Assembly (NCBI GenBank): GCA_964634895.1
Contig: CAZWJS010000038.1
Location: 1-10,673 of the forward strand
Length of the DNA: 10,673 nucleotides
Direction of reading: 5' to 3'
Source of the DNA: CG-Epi1 sp964634895
GTDB taxonomy: Archaea > Thermoplasmatota > Poseidoniia > MGIII > CG-Epi1
The notes below the pieces were generated by a model. The model was not told where the DNA came from, made no database searches, and saw nothing but the letters and a program-made list of their open reading frames with translations. This document shows positions 6,052-10,673 of this stretch, piece by piece. The first letter of the stretch is position 1; each line of letters opens with the position of its first letter. A program made the position numbers and the translations under genes.

Positions 6052-8138
6052 TTTGAGTCCTTTAATGTTATGTGGTCTAATTCTCCATATGATTTTATAA
6101 TCAAAATTGCTCCACCCGTCGAACTACTACTGGTAGGATACATAGGAGGAGGACCGAAATCGCTAAAATTGTAATCATAATGATAATCTTTATCATAACC
6201 TATTCCTGGAGATACTGGATAAGGACCAGGAGCATTTCTTTTCATATAACCCCTCTTATTTTGCGTTACAGATCCCCAAAGCACCATTTGTCCTCTAATA
6301 TCACTATTACCAGTAACCTGTGGAAAAGCAGATGTAGGGTTTCGGAATGGCCCTCTTCCATCTGCTTTTGAATTCACTGGACTAGAAAATTCTGGTCCAT
6401 TTAATGAATTATCACTAATAGAATTCTGCCAATAATGAGCAACAAATGAATCATTCATGGCTAAAAGCGCTCCGTTAATAATTATATCAGATCCATTTGA
6501 CTGATTTTTTCCACCATTTTCTGCTGTATTAGCGATAATAATATTAGCTCCAGAGATAAGTCCTAGTCTATTCCTCGTTCCATAAACAATCTCTCCTGTT
6601 ATAGGGTTAGAATCATCATATAAGACATCGTCCATCAACCAGATATTTCCCCATACTCTATCAACGATAGAAATATCATCGTGTCTTCTGTATTCAGTAT
6701 AATTATCAGTTACAATGCTAAATTTTCCATCGACTGTTCCTCGAACTCTAACCTGTCCTCCTTTTACATAAATAACTGCAAAATCAGTGAAAAAGGTAGT
6801 GGGAGGAAGAATGTCTGGAGCGTTATTTATAGGTTCAAAATCAAAATGGTGGAAACCGCTTGATTCACAAACGCTTGTCCCATCATTTGGATGATTATGA
6901 TAATTTGCAAAATTATTAAAAGGGACTGTATTATCTAAGCCTCCTTGGAAAGCTAGCGTGATTTCTTCATCTAGTGTAAAAGGATTTTCAAAAGATTGAC
7001 CTAAACTTTGAACACCAAAAACAAAAATTCCATTTATCTGATCTGTAGAATTCATTACACCTACCCACCCTTTATTGGAATCAGGATCAGCAGATCGTAC
7101 TAATACAGTATCTCCAATATCATACATTTCTAGTGTATTAGTTGCATCATTTCCTTCTATATCTTCTGAATCAACAAATAATGTATCCATGAAATATACC
7201 TGCAAAGTGGAATCAAAGGGACCGTCAAAAGCAATACTTTCATTACTTAATTGCTCAAAATTAATATCTGCATCCCAGCGAAAGTTTGTTGGGGGCGGCC
7301 CTGACTCTCCAACAGGTGGAATTAAATAAGTCCACTGCGAAACAATAAAGCCTCCATTAATAAATTCAAACTCGGTCATAATCAGAGTATCTTTACCAGT
7401 ACTACGCCATAGCATATCGTCCGCAGTAAAAACATAATTAGCATTTTCTTTTGCACGTTCTGTAGCATCATATGGTGGATATACCCTTACTTCAGCTGAG
7501 TCATCTACAGAGGCCCAGTTTTGATCATTACAATTATTTAAATTGATTCCTTGAGATGCGGATACGTTAGCCTGCGTAAAATCTGGACAACCAAATTGAC
7601 TCATCGTCATCTGACCATTTGTGTGAACAACTCCCTCAAGTATATCACTACCACCAAATGAAACATAGCTACCCAGTTGTGGTCCACCTCCTGGCTCTTC
7701 TGAATTTGTAAAATACATAAATTTTGAAAAGTCTTCTGCAACTAGGTTCATCTCAGCCATACGTTCTATTCGAACTGGCTTTCCTAGGGTATTACGAAAC
7801 TCACTAACTCCCGATCCTCTTGCATAAAAAATTGTCCGACCATCTTCTTGATTAACAAATGTTGAACATATTATATTACGATAAAAGCCCATTCCCTCTA
7901 ATAAAACCCCATCAGCAGCTAAAACTACTGACTGATCAACTAACTTTGGTAAAACAGGCAAAGCTTCCGTATTTATACCTGTTTCAGCCATGAGCAATGC
8001 TTTCGCTTCTTCAAAACGGTATTTTTGAGTTACAGATGCTGACATAGCATATTTCAAATAACCTGCAGTAATGAACATACTTACCATTGTAAAGATCACC
8101 GCCGTTGGAGTAGCCATCCCTTTTAATGAATTCTTCAT
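6048..8138 (-). CDS. Giant PilX/GspK-like minor prepilin, DUF4900-like
   Basis: The first 60 residues look like a PilX-type minor pilin: basic leader MKNSLKG, hydrophobic helix at about 11-33, then EEAKALLMAETGI at 43-55, which matches the A-x-x-x-A-E-x-G of the PilX N-terminal family. If Gly7 is the cleavage residue, position +5 of the mature protein is Thr and not Glu, as in GspK, the subunit that caps a pseudopilus tip. The body is far larger than PilX (about 200) or GspK (about 320). It contains FMYFTNSE (140-147) and GVVHTNGQ (169-176), VRGTVDGKFSIVT (465-477), LGLISGANIII (525-535), then GSVTQNKRG (622-630) and YDKDYHYDYNF followed by PPPMYP (648-668). As I recall, these motifs are typical of DUF4900-type proteins. 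Four cysteines (91, 184, 203, 424) could form disulfides. It shares one base with the upstream gene (TAATG) and four with pilM. Probable role: tip subunit or adhesin with the two preceding minor pilins. Confidence 0.75.
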   Translation of the reverse strand: MKNSLKGMATPTAVIFTMVSMFITAGYLKYAMSASVTQKYRFEEAKALLMAETGINTEALPVLPKLVDQSVVLAADGVLLEGMGFYRNIICSTFVNQEDGRTIFYARGSGVSEFRNTLGKPVRIERMAEMNLVAEDFSKFMYFTNSEEPGGGPQLGSYVSFGGSDILEGVVHTNGQMTMSQFGCPDFTQANVSASQGINLNNCNDQNWASVDDSAEVRVYPPYDATERAKENANYVFTADDMLWRSTGKDTLIMTEFEFINGGFIVSQWTYLIPPVGESGPPPTNFRWDADINFEQLSNESIAFDGPFDSTLQVYFMDTLFVDSEDIEGNDATNTLEMYDIGDTVLVRSADPDSNKGWVGVMNSTDQINGIFVFGVQSLGQSFENPFTLDEEITLAFQGGLDNTVPFNNFANYHNHPNDGTSVCESSGFHHFDFEPINNAPDILPPTTFFTDFAVIYVKGGQVRVRGTVDGKFSIVTDNYTEYRRHDDISIVDRVWGNIWLMDDVLYDDSNPITGEIVYGTRNRLGLISGANIIIANTAENGGKNQSNGSDIIINGALLAMNDSFVAHYWQNSISDNSLNGPEFSSPVNSKADGRGPFRNPTSAFPQVTGNSDIRGQMVLWGSVTQNKRGYMKRNAPGPYPVSPGIGYDKDYHYDYNFSDFGPPPMYPTSSSSTGGAILIIKSYGELDHITLKDSK
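6058..6063 (-). promoter_or_regulatory. Shine-Dalgarno site of pilM
   Basis: Minus-strand AAAGGA ends six bases before the pilM ATG (6051-6049), inside the last codons of the upstream minor pilin gene. It is one of the best-spaced ribosome sites in the operon. Confidence 0.6.
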
Positions 8139-8767
8139 TAACTACCTACCTGATTACTCACTAATGACCTTGGGCTTATATAACGATTAGGCATAAAAGC
8201 TATCCGTTGAAATTGTACTAATTCTTTTATAGATCCTCCTGGAGAAACAAAAGACTCTACCTCAATATCCATATTAATTTCCCAAGTTGAATTAGCATAT
8301 CTAGCCAAATTGGGCCTAATAAATTCAACTTCTTCAGCGTAAAAATCTTTTAACGTAATAATACGTTGATTATTATTTCTAAAACGTCCTTTGGTTGGAA
8401 AACGCAAATTTCCATCTAAAGGAATTTGATAATTGAAAAAGATACCTTCCGATGCATTTGCAGTAATTACTGTTGATGTCTCATTGCCAAAAGTATCATA
8501 TTTCTTTAAGGATATTCTTGAATAACCATTGATCTGTTCTTTACTGATTATTCTAGCTAAACTAATTTCTTTCATTATTTCACGCATAACAGCATTACCA
8601 TAATTATGAACTTCAAGAAGAACACTGTCATCCTGATAATGATGTGTTACTGTTCGCAAACTAAGACCCAATCCAACCATTATTATTCCTAAGATCACTA
8701 TTGTAGTAACCAACTCTATTAATGTTAATCCAGGAGACCATCTTGAAACTCTAGCTACCATTTTCAT
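8138..8767 (-). CDS. PilW/GspJ-like minor prepilin
   Basis: Residues 1-13 are a short basic leader ending in Pro-Gly. The type III prepilin signal follows: Gly13, then mature Leu-Thr-Leu-Ile-Glu, so the conserved Glu is at mature position 5. A hydrophobic helix runs to about residue 37. The rest (about 45-209) is a soluble domain with a helix (VMREIMKEISLARII) then mixed strands, including a TWEINMDIEVESF segment near 161-173. Length (209) and position, second of three minor pilins, match PilW and GspJ, which join the I- and K-type subunits in a tip complex that primes fibre assembly. It overlaps the preceding minor pilin gene by 4 bases (ATGA), with GGAG eight bases before the ATG. Assignment to W/J over other minor pilin types is by order and size and not by specific residues. 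Confidence 0.8.
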   Translation of the reverse strand: MKMVARVSRWSPGLTLIELVTTIVILGIIMVGLGLSLRTVTHHYQDDSVLLEVHNYGNAVMREIMKEISLARIISKEQINGYSRISLKKYDTFGNETSTVITANASEGIFFNYQIPLDGNLRFPTKGRFRNNNQRIITLKDFYAEEVEFIRPNLARYANSTWEINMDIEVESFVSPGGSIKELVQFQRIAFMPNRYISPRSLVSNQVGS

Positions 8768-9231
8768 AATGGAAACTCCATCATAACCATTTCAATATCT
8801 TCTCTCTTAACGACTTTCCGCGAGGGAGTTGAAAAGTCTTCCCACTCTATCCAAGATTTCAATAAATAACGATCTACATTACTTGTAGAATCAGTTAATA
8901 ACTTTGTAACTGGTTCATAAAATATCTTTGCAGCAAGCTTTGTTTGGCTATGTTGATTCCCAAAAAGATAGATTGTTTCTCCCTGCAAATTACCTGACCT
9001 TTCTATAATCGATAATTTTCCATCCGCTATTCTTCCTTTCATACTTTCAACAAAACTTAATAATTCTTCTGTCGCTCTTTCTTTTACAGCAATTGCACGT
9101 AATTCACCACGAGCATGCGTCGCTCCTACTACCATTCCATACGCTGCAATACTTACGATAAGAACTCCTATCATCACTTCAATAAATGAAAAACCTGACT
9201 GAGAATTATTTGTAAAATTTTTAGAGAACAT
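8764..9231 (-). CDS. PilV/GspI-like minor prepilin
   Basis: Starting at the ATG at 9231-9229 gives 155 residues. The leader (MFSKNFTNNSQSG) ends in Gly13, followed by mature Phe-Ser-Phe-Ile-Glu, the canonical prepilin peptidase site with Glu at +5, and a hydrophobic helix to about residue 36. The frame stays open upstream to a GTG at 9276, but that would put 15 extra residues before an already complete leader and overlap pilT by 56 bases, so I reject it. The chosen start overlaps pilT by 11 bases and has no clear ribosome site, suggesting coupling to pilT translation. The soluble part (about 40-155) has a helix rich in Arg/Glu/Ala then strands, ending in EMVMMEFPL. It is the first of three minor pilins, matching PilV/GspI. 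It has no cysteine. Confidence 0.8.
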   Translation of the reverse strand: MFSKNFTNNSQSGFSFIEVMIGVLIVSIAAYGMVVGATHARGELRAIAVKERATEELLSFVESMKGRIADGKLSIIERSGNLQGETIYLFGNQHSQTKLAAKIFYEPVTKLLTDSTSNVDRYLLKSWIEWEDFSTPSRKVVKREDIEMVMMEFPL

Positions 9232-10273
9232 TACTACCAAATAATTTGGGGTTTTCTGCAATCTGAGCCGCTGCACTACGTTGAATTTTTCCTTGAGAAA
9301 CTAAACGTTGTAAGTCTTGATCCAAAGTCTGCATCCCTTCCACTCCACCTGCCTGCATTACAGAAGGTATTTGATAAATACGATCCTCACGAATTAAGTT
9401 TCTAATAGCTGTAGTTGCAATCATAGTTTCTAGAGCAGGTATCCTAGTTTTCTTATCTTTTGTTTGAAGTAGTTTCTGCGCAATAACTGCCTCTAAACTT
9501 TCCGACATCATTGAACGTATCTGTCCTTTCTGACTTGAAGGAAAAATATCGATAATTCGATCAACGGCCTTTACAGCACTTGAAGTATGTAACGTTGAAA
9601 GCACTAAATGCCCTGTCTCAGCAGCAGTAAGTGCTAAAGAGACCGTCTCTAGATCCCTCATCTCACCAACAAGTATCACATCTGGATCCTCGCGTAGCGC
9701 AGAGCGAAGAGCATTTGCAAAACTGTTTGTTGATGCGCCTAATTCACGTTGGTTAATCATGCATTGATTAGATGAATGAAAATATTCAACTGGGTCTTCA
9801 ATTGTAATAATATGGCATTCTCTATTTTGATTAATATGATCAACCATTGCAGCAAGCGTTGTACTCTTACCCGAACCAGTAGGCCCTGTTAACAATACTA
9901 ATCCTCTATCAAGCATAGACAAATTTTCCAAGACTGGTGGTAAACCAAGCTCCTCAAAACCTTTAGGTATCTCAGGAATTGCCCGAAAGACCGCAGCTAA
10001 CCCACGAATCTGTTTGAAAAAGTTCACTCTAAACCTTCCCTTACCTTCTAAACGGCTACTAAAGTCAATCTCTTTTTTTTCATGAAAACTTTCTATCTGA
10101 TCTTCATTCATTACTTGAGGTAAAATAGAATTCATATCCTCATCAGTTGTGGATGACATATTTAATGGTTTCATAATACCATTAATTCGGACCATTGGAA
10201 TAGAACCTGAACTTAAATGCAAATCAGAAGCGCCTGATTCAAGAGCATAAGATAATAGTTTATTTATATCCAT
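9221..10273 (-). CDS. pilT: PilT, type IV pilus retraction ATPase
   Basis: Hexameric cytoplasmic ATPase that depolymerises the pilus and drives twitching, surface sensing and DNA uptake in known systems. At 350 residues it has the family's usual length. In order: an N-terminal PAS-like domain to about residue 100 (SDLHLSSG at 16-23); Walker A GPTGSGKS at 130-137; the Asp box TIEDPVEY near 157-164; the Walker B region DPDVILVGEMRD at 196-207, with the catalytic Glu in GEMRD; and the His box HLVLSTLHT at 222-230. The segment AIRNLIRE at 289-296 is the sequence known to be needed for retraction in PilT and separates it from PilB and GspE. All key residues are intact. The stop of the pilin gene and the start of pilT share one base (TAATG), with AAGG three bases before the ATG. 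Confidence 0.97.
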   Translation of the reverse strand: MDINKLLSYALESGASDLHLSSGSIPMVRINGIMKPLNMSSTTDEDMNSILPQVMNEDQIESFHEKKEIDFSSRLEGKGRFRVNFFKQIRGLAAVFRAIPEIPKGFEELGLPPVLENLSMLDRGLVLLTGPTGSGKSTTLAAMVDHINQNRECHIITIEDPVEYFHSSNQCMINQRELGASTNSFANALRSALREDPDVILVGEMRDLETVSLALTAAETGHLVLSTLHTSSAVKAVDRIIDIFPSSQKGQIRSMMSESLEAVIAQKLLQTKDKKTRIPALETMIATTAIRNLIREDRIYQIPSVMQAGGVEGMQTLDQDLQRLVSQGKIQRSAAAQIAENPKLFGSNVL

Positions 10274-10673
10274 TAACCTTCTCTTTCAGCAGTTCCATAA
10301 CCTCTATAGGATCCAGATTCTCTATCAAATTCAACTACTCGCCCTTCACCGCCATTCATATCACCTGTGCTGGTTGCAATAATTCTACCACCTTGATCTG
10401 ATAATTGGAGCTCAAAAATCCATTTACGCTTTGTCGACCTATCTACTTCAAGCTGACCTGAATTCTCAAGTTCTTCAACATCGGTTGGCCATTCACCATA
10501 GGTTTGATAATACATTTTTGCAGCATTATCAATATTACCAATGACACTTTTGGCTTCAGATGCCCTTGCACTCTCTACATATCGTACATATGTAGGAACT
10601 GCAATTGCTGCTAGAATTGCAACTATAACTACTACAACCATGATTTCGATCATTGTAAAACCAGATGATTGTC
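10273..10673 (-). CDS. Major pilin / GspG-like prepilin (5' end beyond the window)
   Basis: Only the end of the leader is in the window. Reading upstream of the Met at 10653-10651, the frame continues as Gln-Ser-Ser-Gly-Phe-Thr, so that Met is residue 3 of the mature protein and not the start. Cleavage would fall between the Gly (10662-10660) and Phe (10659-10657), giving Phe-Thr-Met-Ile-Glu with Glu at +5 and a long hydrophobic helix ending AAIAVPTY. The mature protein would have 128 residues. A helix (SEAKSVIGNIDNAAKMYYQ) leads to YGEWPTD, a GspG/type IVa pilin trait, then strands ending in VVEFDRESGSYRGYG. There are no cysteines, so no C-terminal disulfide loop of the PilA kind. As first gene of the visible block and next to pilT it is probably the main fibre subunit, but a pseudopilin role cannot be excluded. 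Confidence 0.88.
   Translation of the reverse strand, partial: QSSGFTMIEIMVVVVIVAILAAIAVPTYVRYVESARASEAKSVIGNIDNAAKMYYQTYGEWPTDVEELENSGQLEVDRSTKRKWIFELQLSDQGGRIIATSTGDMNGGEGRVVEFDRESGSYRGYGTAEREG

Noticed and set aside
9229..9276. Longer GTG start for the PilV/GspI-like gene at 9276.
   Set aside because: It would add 15 residues before a complete prepilin leader and increase the overlap with pilT; the ATG at 9231 gives the standard 13-residue leader.
10651..10653. ATG as the start of the right-edge pilin.
   Set aside because: This Met is residue 3 after the cleavage site; the frame continues upstream through Ser-Gly-Phe-Thr to the window edge, so the true start is outside.

Overview
The window is one uninterrupted minus-strand gene block, read from the right edge to the left. 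It holds ten genes. Eight of the nine junctions overlap by 1 to 11 bases and the ninth has a 2-base gap, so there is no intergenic space for a promoter or terminator. Both edge genes are incomplete: the pilin lacks its first codons at the right edge, and the lipoprotein runs off the left edge without a stop. No RNA gene, CRISPR array, insertion sequence or attachment site was seen.

In transcription order the genes are: a major pilin/GspG-like prepilin (right edge); the retraction ATPase PilT; three minor prepilins of the PilV/GspI, PilW/GspJ and PilX/GspK kinds, the last unusually large at 696 residues; the inner-membrane platform PilM, PilN and PilO; a PilP/GspC-like linker; a short PilQ-like secretin; and a lipoprotein of more than 611 residues built of Ig-like repeats. 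Together these encode most of a type IVa pilus: fibre subunits, a probable tip complex, the retraction motor, the alignment complex and the outer-membrane channel. The extension ATPase PilB, platform protein PilC and prepilin peptidase PilD are not here.

The host should be a Gram-negative (diderm) bacterium, because it has a secretin, the PilMNO set and a lipoprotein signal. The DNA is clearly AT-rich and the genes are tightly packed. The GspG-like pilin, large minor pilin and Ig-like lipoprotein suggest a member of the FCB superphylum, possibly Marinimicrobia/SAR406 or a relative. That placement is inference from style and is weak.

The machine is a recognisable type IV pilus, not a wholly new system. 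The parts that look unusual are the left-edge lipoprotein, translationally tied to the secretin and a candidate surface adhesin or pilus-dependent exoprotein; the giant PilX/GspK-like subunit; and the replacement of a PilP lipoprotein by a GspC-like membrane-anchored protein.
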